Source of the DNA: Bradyrhizobium aeschynomenes
GTDB lineage: Bacteria; Pseudomonadota; Alphaproteobacteria; Rhizobiales; Xanthobacteraceae
Reading direction: 5' to 3'
DNA: 64,000 nt
NCBI RefSeq assembly: GCF_013178945.1
Contig: NZ_JABFDM010000001.1
Location: 372,001 to 436,000, forward strand
Part shown: positions 55,173-63,945 of the stretch, in pieces
How positions within the stretch are numbered: position 1 is the stretch's first letter
Layout of the letters: each line of letters starts with the position of its first letter
Position numbers and translations under genes: made by a program
Notes under the pieces: model-generated
What the model was told of the DNA's origin: nothing
Seen by the model: the letters and a program-made list of their open reading frames with translations, nothing else
Database searches by the model: none

Positions 55173-55273
55173 CCGTCATGCCCGCGGAGGCGGGCATCCA
55201 GCACGCCGCGGCCTGTCGGCGCTATCGCAACCGACTCGGCGTACTGGATCGCCCGGTCAAGCCGGGCGATGAC
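55173..55273. repeat. Palindromic repeat, family A (copy 3)
   Basis: CGTCATGCCCGCGGAGGCGGG at the left and GGATCGCCCGGTCAAGCCGG at the right, with the same intervening layout and GGCGTACT before the right element as copy 2. It is followed by a fragment of family D at 55307-55322. The rest of the 55147-55407 gap holds no gene. Confidence 0.8.
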
Positions 55274-55407
55274 CGTTGAGGTCGACGCGCAGACCTTGCC
55301 CACTCACGTCATTGCGAGGCGCCTTGCGCCAACGCAGGGTACTTTGGGCAAAGGCGCGTCTGCGATGCTCATGAGGTACGTATCGCGCCGTGCCCGCCGC
55401 AACGCGG

Positions 55408-55968
55408 CTAGCATTCAGATTTGGCAGGGACGTACGTCAACCTGATCACGTCCTCTCCAATGCGATCGCTGGCCACCAGTCGGAGCCGCGGCTGTGGGCC
55501 AACGAAGAATGGCCGGCCGTGACCAAGCACGACGGGATGAAGGAAGAGTTGGTACTCATCGATCAGCCCAAGCCTGGTCAGGCTCGCCGCCAGCTTCGGC
55601 CCGCCGACCTCGATCTCGCCGACGAGATCGGCCTTCAGCTTTCGTACGGCATCGACATCGTCGCCGATCAACGTCGCATTCGGCCCCACCGATTCAAGCG
55701 AACGCGACACCACCCATTTCGGCATGGTCCGCCACGCTTCCGCGAACGCCTGCAGATCGCCGCCCATCGCCGAGTCACCCTGCTCCCAATCGTTCCCATC
55801 CCAATAGCGCATCACCTCGTAGAGGCCGCGCCCATAGATGCTGCCGGCGGTTCTGCGCGTCTGCTCGATGAAGTATTTGAACATCACCGGATCGGGCGCG
55901 AACGCCTCGTGGTCGTGGTCGACGTAGCCGTCCAACGACATGTTCATTCCAAAGACGAGCTTGGCCAT
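55408..55968 (-). CDS. Dihydrofolate reductase-like protein (RibD C-terminal family)
   Basis: A 186-residue protein of the RibD C-terminal/DHFR fold. MAKLVFGMNMSLDGYVDHDHEAFAPD, IYGRGLYEVMRYW, WVVSRSLESVGPNATLI and EIEVGGPKLAASLTRLGLIDEYQLFLHPVVLGHGRPFF are all in place, including the GG of the NADPH site. Most relatives have no known substrate. It is a single gene; the 281 bases up to 56249 hold no other gene that I can support. Confidence 0.92.
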   Translation of the reverse strand: MAKLVFGMNMSLDGYVDHDHEAFAPDPVMFKYFIEQTRRTAGSIYGRGLYEVMRYWDGNDWEQGDSAMGGDLQAFAEAWRTMPKWVVSRSLESVGPNATLIGDDVDAVRKLKADLVGEIEVGGPKLAASLTRLGLIDEYQLFLHPVVLGHGRPFFVGPQPRLRLVASDRIGEDVIRLTYVPAKSEC

Positions 55969-56249
55969 GGCGAAACGATATCACAGGGCCTCACAGGTAC
56001 AAGCAATTGCCGCCACTCGCGCAGATGCAGCTGTTGGCCATCGCGGACCATCGGTTGGCTGCATCTGAGCAAGGAGTCTGCCCATACGCCCGCCGTGCGC
56101 CGACGCCGGCCGAGACGGTGGAACTGATGCTTCCCGCGAGACACCGCCTGAACCTGATTGCGCGCCACTCCGACTACGGGTGCAAGAAGCCGATAGCGTT
56201 GGCAGCGAAAAGACGCTCCGCGACCACAGCGTCACACAGGAGGACAGCT

Positions 56250-56501
56250 ATGCGTATCATGACCGTGCTGATTCTGGCCCTAGCCCTTGCAGTGACGACC
56301 CTGCATTCCGAGCCGGCAGCTGCCCAGCCCGGCCCGCCGAAGAGAGCGGCTTCGACACGCCCGCCGGTTCCTTGCGATTGCAGCAATTGCAGCGCCCAGC
56401 ACTGTGTTGGTGGTGGCGGCGGTATATTGATTTTAGGGGGCATGATGGGCGTTTCTCGCAGCCGCCCGGCAGGTCCGCATCAACAGTATCGCCGGCGCTG
56501 A
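56250..56501 (+). CDS. Small secreted Cys/Gly-rich protein
   Basis: An 83-residue protein with a signal peptide (MRIMTVLILALALAVTTLHSEPAAA) and an excellent ribosome site (AGGAGGA, six bases upstream). The short mature part has a cluster of four cysteines (CDCSNCSAQHC), then a glycine and hydrophobic stretch (GGGGGILILGGMMG) and a basic end. The cysteines could bind a metal or form disulfides. No family is recognised. Confidence 0.65.
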   Translation: MRIMTVLILALALAVTTLHSEPAAAQPGPPKRAASTRPPVPCDCSNCSAQHCVGGGGGILILGGMMGVSRSRPAGPHQQYRRR

Positions 56502-56689
56502 GCTAAGTCGAGGTGAATGGAAACGGCAGTCGTGATGTCAGGAAGAGGCCTGTTCGGGCCTCTATGCTCCGGCCGTGGGCATGGCGCCGCTGCATCGTCA
56601 CCTGCGGCTGCAGCGGAGCGAGGCGCCTTTGCCTCCTCCACGCCTTGCATCGTCCACCTCGTTGCGAGCGCACTTGCGCTGAGGCAACT

Positions 56690-57260
56690 CAGATTCGTGG
56701 TGCTGCCGCGGGATCGCATCGCTTTGCTCGCGCGACACCGCGCTGCGGCGGTCGCGCGCCAAAAACCGCGTGCGCGCAAAATCCAATTTCGTTCGTCCGA
56801 TCAGACTGATTTGCCCTGTCCAGTCTTCCGGCGAAAAAGATTCTTGTTTCTTTTTTTCGGAAATCGTGTTTGTCTGTCGCCATCCTGTCTCGATCGGCAA
56901 GGGGCGTTTCGCGATCGTCACGAACGTGGGAGGCGGGGAGCGGTGGCCTGTCGGGAGCGCAGCGCGCTTATCGCGAGCGGACGAACGTTTCCGGCAGGAC
57001 GATGAAGTCGTATGGTCCTGGCGCCCCGACGCTGGCGCTAAGTCGTTCGGTGATGATCCGGACGGCGACGGTGGCTACAAGCCCGGACACCGGGGAGAGT
57101 ACGTATAAGTCGTAAGCCCATCGCGCAGGGAAGGCCGGGTGTTCTCGGCCAGACCTGTGGTACCTGCCGCCTGCATTTTTTTGAGCAGGCGGGCCACGGG
57201 CGCGGCCAGCGCCCGGCCTTCCCTGCACCCTCTGATCAAGACGAGGGTGATCCGATTGCA
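56690..57260. repeat. Composite degenerate repeats, including family E (copy 2)
   Basis: The first part (56690-56880) contains TTCGTCCGATCAGACTGATT and an A/T run (CTTGTTTCTTTTTTTCGG), a pattern I associate with common Bradyrhizobium intergenic repeats. From about 56960 to 57240 it is the plus-oriented partner of 9890-10110: GAGTACGTATAAG, CGCGCAGGGAAGGCCGGG, a hairpin GCCTGCATTTTTTTGAGCAGGC, then CCCGGCCTTCCCTGC. The 849-base gap 56502-57350 shows no credible gene, and the frames in it look like shadows. Confidence 0.55.
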
Positions 57261-57350
57261 GAGCTCGGGCGTCATCCGCCGCGAGAAGGTGAGCGCATGT
57301 CCGATCGTGACGAGATCGTTGCCGCGCCGGCGGGCGTGCGGATCAGTCCG

Positions 57351-57989
57351 TCAGTTCTTCACGCCGTAGTGGGCCAGGAACATGCCCACGGCGCTGCCGA
57401 TGACCTTGTGAACACGGTCGGGCGAGGGGGCCGGCTCGGCCTGGAAGATGAAGGGCAGGAAGAGCGTGGCCTGGCACATCTGTTGAAACTGCGAGGCCGC
57501 CAGATGACAGTCGTCGATGGCGAGTTCGCCGGCTTCGACGCGGGCCTGCAGATAGGCCGCCAGCCGGCTGATCGTGCCATTGAGCACGCATTCGTAGTAG
57601 CGGCGGCCGACGTCCGGCATGCGTTCGGCGATCGCCATCACGGTGCGGATCGCCGATCCGCCGCCCGGCCGGCACACCACCGCGATCCAGGCCTTGCCGA
57701 ACTCGCCGAGAACCGTCGCAGCATCGCGATCCGGATCGAAGCTGAAATTCGAGGCGCCGCGATGCACGCTCTCCTCTTCGACGATGGCCTCGAACAGGCG
57801 GAATTTGTCGGCGAAGTAGACGTAGAGCGTGCCCTTCGAGACGCCGGCGACACGCGCGATCTCGCCCATGCTGGCGCCATCGAAACCCATGTCCATGAAG
57901 ACCTTGCGAGCGCCTTCGAGGATCTGACGCCGTTTCGAGGAATCCTCGTCCTGCGTCACCTGGGTAGTGTTGTCGGCAGCATCAATCAT
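57351..57989 (-). CDS. TetR/AcrR-family repressor of the EmrAB-type pump
   Basis: A 212-residue regulator. The N-terminal TetR HTH is RRQILEGARKVFMDMGFDGASMGEIARVAGVSKGTLYVYFADKFRLFEAIV; the rest is the helical ligand and dimer domain. It is divergent from the HlyD-type gene, and two identical palindromes (58074-58127) lie between. It therefore most likely represses both itself and the pump genes and is released by a pump substrate. Confidence 0.93.
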   Translation of the reverse strand: MIDAADNTTQVTQDEDSSKRRQILEGARKVFMDMGFDGASMGEIARVAGVSKGTLYVYFADKFRLFEAIVEEESVHRGASNFSFDPDRDAATVLGEFGKAWIAVVCRPGGGSAIRTVMAIAERMPDVGRRYYECVLNGTISRLAAYLQARVEAGELAIDDCHLAASQFQQMCQATLFLPFIFQAEPAPSPDRVHKVIGSAVGMFLAHYGVKN

Positions 57990-58073
57990 TGGTTTAGGCT
58001 GTTCCCGAAGATTTGGCCGGCGCCAACGTCACACAAGCATCTGCGCGGATATGTTGCGGTAGCGAAGATATAT

Positions 58074-58127
58074 ATTGACCGAACGGTTCGGTCAATGATA
58101 GAAGTGGATTGACCGAACGGTTCGGTC
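58074..58127. promoter_or_regulatory. Two tandem TetR-type operators
   Basis: The 17-base palindrome GACCGAACGGTTCGGTC occurs twice (58077-58093 and 58111-58127), centres 34 bases apart. It extends to 23 symmetric bases in the first copy. Both lie between the divergent TetR and HlyD-type genes, 50-100 bases from either start. The spacing of about three helix turns would put two dimers on the same face. Confidence 0.85.
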
Positions 58128-58178
58128 GGATTTTTTGCGGGGCCGGGGCGGCTCCGTTGTCATGGGTGGGAGTGGCTG

Positions 58179-59498
58179 ATGGCTGCTGCGAGAGAACAGG
58201 CTGTGCGGGCACGCCGTCCGGAATCGGAGGATGCGCTGGGCCAGGGGACACGCGAGGCGATCCGCACGCATGACGCTGCTCCGCGCAAGCCGGCCGATGC
58301 AAAGGCCGTCGAGCCGAAGGCCGACGTGACCACCGAAGCTCCGCTCGAGCTGCCGGCGGCGGCCCCGGCCGGAGAGAAGCCGCAGGCCGCGCCGGCTGCC
58401 CCGCCCAAATCCGGCAAGCGCAAGCGTGTGCTCGCCGGCATCGGCCTGCTGCTGGCGCTCGCCGTCGCTGGCTACGCCACGCATTATTTCTTGGTCGGCC
58501 GCTTCATGGTCTCGACCGACGACTCCTATGTCCGCGCCAACAACACCATGCTCGGCGCGCGCGTCTCCGGCCACATCCAGGAGATCGTGCCGCGCGACAA
58601 TTCGGCGGTGCGCAAGGGCGACGTGATCTTCCGCATCGACGACGGCGACTACAAGATCGCGGTCGACGCCGCGCGCAGCAAGATCGCCACCCAGGAGGCG
58701 ACCATCGCGCGCATCGGCCGTCAGGTCGCCGCGCAGCAGAGCGCGGTGGAGCAGGCGCAGGCCAATCTGACCTCCTCCGAGGCGGCGATGAAGCGCGCCG
58801 GGCTCGACTATGAGCGCCAGCAGGCGCTGAGCAGCAAGGGCTTCGCCTCGCACGCCACCTTCGAGCAGTCGGAAGCCGCGCGCGACCAGGGCATGGCCGC
58901 GGTCCGCGCCGCGCGCGCCGCCTTCGACGCTGCACGCGACAATGTCGAGGTGACCAAGGCGCAGCAGGCCGAGGCCCAGGCGCAACTCGCCGAGCTGAGG
59001 ACCTCGCTCGCCAAGGCCGAGCGCGATCTCGAATTCGCCACCGTGCGCGCGCCTGTCGACGGCACGTTTTCCAACCGCCTTGTCAACACCGGCGATTTCG
59101 TCGCGGTCGGCCAGCGGCTCGGCAACGTCGTGCCGCTCGACGACGTCTTCATCGATGCGAACTTCAAGGAAACCCAGCTCAAGCGCATCCGTCCCGGCCA
59201 GCCCGTGACGATCAAGGTCGATGCCTATGGCGCTCGCGGCTTCAAGGGCGTGGTCGACAGCATCTCGCCAGCATCAGGCTCGGTGTTCACGCTGCTGCCG
59301 CCCGACAACGCCACCGGCAATTTCACCAAGATCGTGCAGCGCCTGCCGGTCCGCATCCGCGTGCCGAAGGAAGTGGCTCGGCAAAACCTGCTGCGCGCCG
59401 GCATGTCGGTCTACGTGACAGTCGACACCACCGACGGCGCCAAGGATGCCGACAACGACGCCGACCTCGACGCACCGGCGACGGTGCAGGGGAAGTAG
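58179..59498 (+). CDS. EmrA/HlyD-type membrane-fusion protein
   Basis: A 439-residue adaptor. A long polar N terminus (residues 1-80, Ala/Pro/Lys-rich) precedes one membrane helix (GIGLLLALAVAGYATHYFLVG) and the EmrA pattern STDDSYVRANNTMLGARVSGHIQEIVPRDNSAVRKGDVIFRIDDGDY. A coiled-coil hairpin of about 110 residues and the barrel domain (VRAPVDGTFSNRLVNTGDFVAVGQRL) follow. It should carry substrates from the DHA2 pump toward an outer-membrane channel, which is not in this operon. It is controlled by the divergent TetR gene. Confidence 0.94.
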   Translation: MAAAREQAVRARRPESEDALGQGTREAIRTHDAAPRKPADAKAVEPKADVTTEAPLELPAAAPAGEKPQAAPAAPPKSGKRKRVLAGIGLLLALAVAGYATHYFLVGRFMVSTDDSYVRANNTMLGARVSGHIQEIVPRDNSAVRKGDVIFRIDDGDYKIAVDAARSKIATQEATIARIGRQVAAQQSAVEQAQANLTSSEAAMKRAGLDYERQQALSSKGFASHATFEQSEAARDQGMAAVRAARAAFDAARDNVEVTKAQQAEAQAQLAELRTSLAKAERDLEFATVRAPVDGTFSNRLVNTGDFVAVGQRLGNVVPLDDVFIDANFKETQLKRIRPGQPVTIKVDAYGARGFKGVVDSISPASGSVFTLLPPDNATGNFTKIVQRLPVRIRVPKEVARQNLLRAGMSVYVTVDTTDGAKDADNDADLDAPATVQGK

Positions 59499-59580
59499 TC
59501 AGCTGATTGGACGTTAAGGCTGCAGATATATCGATTCTGCAGTCGACGTTGAACGAAGATGCGTCGGCATCGACAGTGAG

Positions 59581-59692
59581 CTCCCTCCCCCCTTGTGGGG
59601 GAGGGTTGGGGAGGGGGGTACTCCGGGCGAGACCGCCGTTGGGGACCCCCACCCCCGACCCCTCCCCGCAAGGGGGAGGGGAGCGCACCATT
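59581..59692. repeat. Palindromic repeat, family C (copy 2)
   Basis: It begins CTCCCTCCCCCCTTGTGGGG and ends CCCCGCAAGGGGGAGGGGAG, the same layout as 18406-18509. It lies between the adaptor and pump genes, so the operon tolerates it; the pump gene may be translated from a longer leader. Confidence 0.8.
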
Positions 59693-59733
59693 TTTCGCGG
59701 CGCGGTCCTTGACCCAAGCGGACTAATTAGACC

Positions 59734-61323
59734 ATGGCCACCGCAACCACAGCCAATCCCACCATGAGCGCGCCCGCGGCGCCGTCGGATCGCATTGCGC
59801 CGCGGCGGCTGTTTGCGTTCCTGATCATGGTGTTCGGCATGTTCATGGCGATCCTGGATATCCAGATCGTCTCGGCCTCGCTGAGCGAGATCCAGGCCGG
59901 GCTGTCGGCCAGCTCCAGCGAAGTCTCGTGGGTGCAGACCGCCTATCTGATCGCCGAGGTCATCGCGATTCCCCTGTCCGGCTTCCTGTCGCGCGCGCTC
60001 GGCACGCGGCTGCTGTTCGCGATCTCGGCGGCCGGCTTCACGATCTCGAGCTTCCTGTGCGGCTTCGCCTCCTCGATCGAGCAGATGATCGTGTGGCGCG
60101 CGCTGCAGGGCTTCCTCGGCGCCGGCATGATCCCGACCGTGTTCGCCTCGGCCTACACGGTGTTCCCGCGCTCCAAGTTCCACATCGTCGGCCCGATCAT
60201 CGGCCTGGTCGCAACGCTGGCGCCGACGGTCGGCCCGACGGTCGGCGGCTACATCACCGATGCGATGTCGTGGCACTGGCTGTTCTTCGTCAACATCGTG
60301 CCGGGCGTCATCATCACGGCAGGCGTGCTGGCGCTGGTCGATTTCGACCAGCCGAACTTCGCGCTGCTCGACCGCTTCGACTGGTGGGGCCTGTTGTTCA
60401 TGGCCGGCTTCCTCGGCTCGCTCGAATACGTGCTGGAGGAGGGGCCGCTGCATGAGTGGCTGCAGGATACGTCGGTCGCGGTCTGCGCCGCGGTCTGCGT
60501 GGTCTCGGCGGTCTGCTTCTTCTGGCGCGTGCTGACGGCGGACGAGCCGATCGTCGATCTAAGAACGTTCGGCGACCGCAATTTCGCGGTCGGCTGCCTG
60601 CTGCAGTTCTGCATCGGCATCGGCCTCTACGGCCTGACCTACATCTATCCGCGCTATCTCGCCGAGGTCCGCGGGTACAGCGCGCTGATGATCGGCGAGA
60701 CGATGTTCGTCTCCGGCGTCACCATGTTCCTGATGGCGCCGGTGGTCGGCCGCCTGATGGTGAAGATCGACATGCGCCTGATCATCGCCTTCGGCCTCGT
60801 CATCTTTGCGATCGGCTCCTATCAGATGACCGGCATCACCCGCGACTATGATTTCTGGGAGCTGTTCCTGCCGCAGGTGCTGCGCGGCGTTGGCATGATG
60901 TGCGCGATGGTTCCGACCAACAACATCGCGCTCGGCACGCTGGCGCCGGAGCGCGTCAAGAATGCGTCGGGCCTGTTCAACCTGATGCGCAATCTCGGCG
61001 GCGCCGTCGGCCTCGCCGTGATCAACCAGGTGCTGAATGACCGCACCGACCTGCATATCTCCCGCCTGCACGAGCGGGTGACCTGGGGCAATGCGACCGC
61101 GGTCGAGACGCTGAACATGCTGCAGCAGAAGCTGCAGGGCATGGGCGACTCGGTGCTGATGGCGATGAAGCAGCTGACGCAGATCGTGCATCGCCAGGCC
61201 GTGGTGATGGGCTATGGCGACGCGTTCTTCATGCTGACCTGCTTCTACATCGCGCTCAGCTTCATGGTGATGCTGCTCAACAAGCCGAGCTCGCCGATGG
61301 CCGGCGGCGGCGACGCACATTGA
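59734..61323 (+). CDS. DHA2-family multidrug MFS transporter (EmrB-type)
   Basis: A 529-residue integral membrane transporter with 14 predicted helices. LFAFLIMVFGMFMAILDIQIVSASLSEIQAGL and WVQTAYLIAEVIAIPLSGFLSRALGTRLLF contain the usual DHA2 motifs (LDxxIVxxALP-like and motif A), and PRSKFHIVGPIIGLVATLAPTVGPTVGGYI is motif C of exporters. It is 235 bases after the adaptor gene, a gap filled by a family C repeat. It should export drugs or phenolic compounds with the adaptor. Confidence 0.95.
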   Translation: MATATTANPTMSAPAAPSDRIAPRRLFAFLIMVFGMFMAILDIQIVSASLSEIQAGLSASSSEVSWVQTAYLIAEVIAIPLSGFLSRALGTRLLFAISAAGFTISSFLCGFASSIEQMIVWRALQGFLGAGMIPTVFASAYTVFPRSKFHIVGPIIGLVATLAPTVGPTVGGYITDAMSWHWLFFVNIVPGVIITAGVLALVDFDQPNFALLDRFDWWGLLFMAGFLGSLEYVLEEGPLHEWLQDTSVAVCAAVCVVSAVCFFWRVLTADEPIVDLRTFGDRNFAVGCLLQFCIGIGLYGLTYIYPRYLAEVRGYSALMIGETMFVSGVTMFLMAPVVGRLMVKIDMRLIIAFGLVIFAIGSYQMTGITRDYDFWELFLPQVLRGVGMMCAMVPTNNIALGTLAPERVKNASGLFNLMRNLGGAVGLAVINQVLNDRTDLHISRLHERVTWGNATAVETLNMLQQKLQGMGDSVLMAMKQLTQIVHRQAVVMGYGDAFFMLTCFYIALSFMVMLLNKPSSPMAGGGDAH

Positions 61324-61413
61324 CGTGAGCGGCCCGCGCGGGGAGCGCGGGTTGCCAAATCATACCAGCGATGGTATGGAACACGAATTGTCGCTCGAAC
61401 CGGGGAGATCTGC

Positions 61414-61530
61414 ATGACCACATCGCATCTGCAGACCGCATGCACCCGGTCGATGCTCGCGTTGTCGACGCCTGTGCTTGTCACGCCCACGCGCTCGATG
61501 CCGGTCCTGGTGTTCCGCCGCTCGCATTGA
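61414..61530 (+). CDS. Possible 38-residue micro-ORF upstream of the ABC exporter
   Basis: The frame starts MTTSHLQTACTRSMLALSTP and has a good ribosome site (GGGGAG, six bases upstream). It ends 113 bases before the exporter start. It could be a leader peptide or chance. The rest of the 61324-61643 gap has no other feature beyond a short CCATACCATCGCTGGTATGG palindrome near 61359-61379. Confidence 0.3.
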   Translation: MTTSHLQTACTRSMLALSTPVLVTPTRSMPVLVFRRSH

Positions 61531-61643
61531 GCGCCACCGCTTCACTTCCCAACGCCTGATCGTTCATTCGCAGACCGCGCGCCGCGTCGCCTCTGCTTCA
61601 TTTGGAGCCGGCCTGTCGCCCGCGAGCGCGGCCGGATGATGCC

Positions 61644-63461
61644 ATGACCCTCAACGTCTCCGGCCTGAAGGCCGACAAGCGTCCCGCCGCCATCCGCGTC
61701 GTGATCCCGTTCGTCACCCGTCACTGGCTGAAGCAGCCGCGCATGACCCTCGGCATCGCCGTGTGCTTGCTGGGCGCCACCGCCGCCGACCTGTTCATGC
61801 CGCTATTCTCCGGCAAACTCGTCGACGCGCTGACACTAGGCCCGGCAAATGCCGACGCGCGGCATAGCGCGCTGGTGGCGTTCGGCGCCATCGTGGCGCT
61901 CGGCTTCGCCTCGATCGTGCTGCGGCTGTCGGGACTGCAACTGATCGTGCCGTTCACCCTGCGCATCATGTCGGACGTGGCGCGCGAGGCCTTCGTGCGC
62001 GTGCAGCGCTTCTCGACCGACTGGCACGCCAACAGCTTCGCCGGCTCCACGGTGCGCAAGATCACAAGGGGCATGTGGGCGCTCGACCTCTACAACGACA
62101 CCATCCTGCTGGCCCTGCTGCCGTCGCTCTCGGTGCTGCTCGGCTCGATGGTGCTGCTCGGCCTGCATTGGGGCGCGCTGGGCGCGGTGATCGCTGTCGG
62201 CGCCGTGCTGTACGTGGCGATGACGGTCGTGTTCTCGACCCGCTACATCGCGCCGGCCGCGCGCATCTCCAACGCCTGGGACACCAAGGTCGGTGGCACG
62301 CTGGCGGATGCCTTGAGCTGCAACGCCGTGGTGAAGTCGTTCGGCGCGGAAGCCCGCGAGGACGGCCGGCTGATGCGCGTCGTCAACCGCTGGTCCCGGC
62401 GCGTCAGCCGCACATGGCTGCGCTATAACACGACCGCCGCTGTGCAGCTCGGCGTGCTGCTGTGCCTGCGTTCGTCGGTCATCGGCGGCGCCGTGCTGCT
62501 GTGGATGGAGGGCCGGGCCTCGCCGGGCGACGTCACCTATGTGCTGACCAGCTACTACGTCATCCACGCCTATCTGCGTGATGTCGGCATGCACATCAAC
62601 AACCTCCAGCGCGCGGTCAACGACATGGACGAGCTGGTGGCGATCCACGGCGAGCCGATCGGTATCGTCGATGCCGCCGATGCCAAGGCGATCGCGGTGA
62701 CGGGCGGGCATATCGTGTTCGACGGCGTCACGTTCCACTATGGCGGCCATCGCGCCCCGCTGTACGACCGGCTGTCGGTGGACATCCGGCCGGGCGAGCG
62801 GATCGGGCTGGTTGGGCGCTCGGGCTCCGGCAAGACGACCTTCGTCAAGCTGGTGCAGCGGCTCTACGACGTCAGCGGCGGCCGGATCCTGATCGACGGG
62901 CAGGACATCGCCCATGCGAAGCAGGATTCGCTGCGCAGCCAGATCGCGATCGTGCAGCAGGAGCCGATCCTGTTCCACCGCTCGCTCGCCGAGAACATCG
63001 CCTATGGCCGGCCCGGCGCCAGCCAGGCGGAGATCGAGCAGGCGGCGCGGCTTGCCAATGCGCATGAGTTCATCATGCGCCTGCCCAAGGGCTATGGCAC
63101 CCTGGTCGGCGAGCGCGGCGTCAAGTTGTCGGGCGGCGAACGGCAGCGGGTGGCGCTGGCGCGCGCCTTCCTGGCGGATGCGCGCGTGCTGATCCTGGAC
63201 GAGGCGACCTCGAGCCTGGACTCGGAATCGGAGGCGCTGATCCAGGAGGCGATGGAGCGGCTGATGAAGGGCAGGACGGCGATCGTGATCGCACATCGTC
63301 TCGCGACGGTGCGCAGCCTCGACCGCATCCTGGTGTTCGACCGCGGCCGCATTGTCGAGCAGGGCAGCCACGCCACGCTGGTCGGCAAGCCGGGTGGGCT
63401 CTATCGCAGCCTGTTCGAGCGCCAGGCCATCGAGTTCAGCCAGCTCTCCGCCGCGGGGTGA
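61644..63461 (+). CDS. ABC exporter, fused permease and ATPase
   Basis: A 605-residue half-transporter. The six-helix type IV exporter domain spans about residues 20-320 and the ATPase domain 350-600. Walker A is GRSGSGKTTFVKL, the Q-loop is IVQQEPILF, the signature is LSGGERQRVALARAF, Walker B is VLILDEATSSLDSES, and the switch histidine is in IVIAHRLATV. It should work as a homodimer. The ATG at 61644 is used; a TTG 14 codons earlier is unlikely. The substrate (lipid, drug or peptide) is unknown. It is convergent with rnpB. Confidence 0.94.
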   Translation: MTLNVSGLKADKRPAAIRVVIPFVTRHWLKQPRMTLGIAVCLLGATAADLFMPLFSGKLVDALTLGPANADARHSALVAFGAIVALGFASIVLRLSGLQLIVPFTLRIMSDVAREAFVRVQRFSTDWHANSFAGSTVRKITRGMWALDLYNDTILLALLPSLSVLLGSMVLLGLHWGALGAVIAVGAVLYVAMTVVFSTRYIAPAARISNAWDTKVGGTLADALSCNAVVKSFGAEAREDGRLMRVVNRWSRRVSRTWLRYNTTAAVQLGVLLCLRSSVIGGAVLLWMEGRASPGDVTYVLTSYYVIHAYLRDVGMHINNLQRAVNDMDELVAIHGEPIGIVDAADAKAIAVTGGHIVFDGVTFHYGGHRAPLYDRLSVDIRPGERIGLVGRSGSGKTTFVKLVQRLYDVSGGRILIDGQDIAHAKQDSLRSQIAIVQQEPILFHRSLAENIAYGRPGASQAEIEQAARLANAHEFIMRLPKGYGTLVGERGVKLSGGERQRVALARAFLADARVLILDEATSSLDSESEALIQEAMERLMKGRTAIVIAHRLATVRSLDRILVFDRGRIVEQGSHATLVGKPGGLYRSLFERQAIEFSQLSAAG

Positions 63462-63470
63462 GAAATGGTG

Positions 63471-63500
63471 AGGGGCCCGGCGCTATTGCGCCGAGCCCCT
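63471..63500. terminator. Hairpin between the ABC exporter gene and rnpB
   Basis: AGGGGCCCGGCGC-TATT-GCGCCGAGCCCCT forms a 13-base imperfect stem between the two convergent genes. It lies ten bases past the exporter stop codon and ten bases past the rnpB 3' end, so it can serve either or both. No long T-run is seen. Confidence 0.6.
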
Positions 63501-63510
63501 CATGAACATA

Positions 63511-63945
63511 TCAGCCGGCCTGTAAGCCGGGTTCTGTAGGGCACCGCCAAGCTTGCGCATGACGATACGTGACGGCCATTCCTCTGGGATCGCGCTTGCG
63601 CGAGACCTCGGGCAACCTACCCGGACGGCGAGCCTGACATCGCTCCCGCGGACGTCATCGCCTGACACAAAGTGCCTTGGCGATTGTCTCCGCGTGGCCG
63701 TCCCTATTCGGTTTTGCTCCCGGTGGGGTTTACCATGCCGGTTCCGTTGCCGGTCCCGCGGTGCGCTCTTACCGCACCTTTTCACCCTTACTGCCTCCCT
63801 TGCGGGAAGAAGCGGTTCGTTCTCTGTGGCACTGTCCCTGGGGTCGCCCCCGCCGGACGTTATCCGGCACCGCATGTCGATGGAGCCCGGACTTTCCTCC
63901 CCGGCGGCCTTTCGGCACCTGCCGGAGCGGCCGTCCGGCCGACTG
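63511..63945 (-). ncRNA. rnpB: RNase P RNA
   Basis: The minus strand contains the universal elements of bacterial type A RNase P RNA: GAGGAAAGTCCGGGCT (63899-63884), the GGGGGCGACCCCAGGGACAG region, the ACAGAGAACGAACCGCTTC segment, GGTAAGGGTGAAAAGGTGCG, and the 3' end ACAGAACCCGGCTTACAGGC with CGGC. The outer P1/P2 helix pairs near the ends (CGGCCGGAC near 63940). The exact 5' end is uncertain by about ten bases. It processes tRNA 5' ends. The last 55 bases of the window hold nothing else that I can name. Confidence 0.95.

Noticed and set aside
56517..57005. A 162-codon plus-strand frame in the 56.5-57 kb gap
   Set aside because: No ribosome site, no domain, and it runs through repeat-like sequence.
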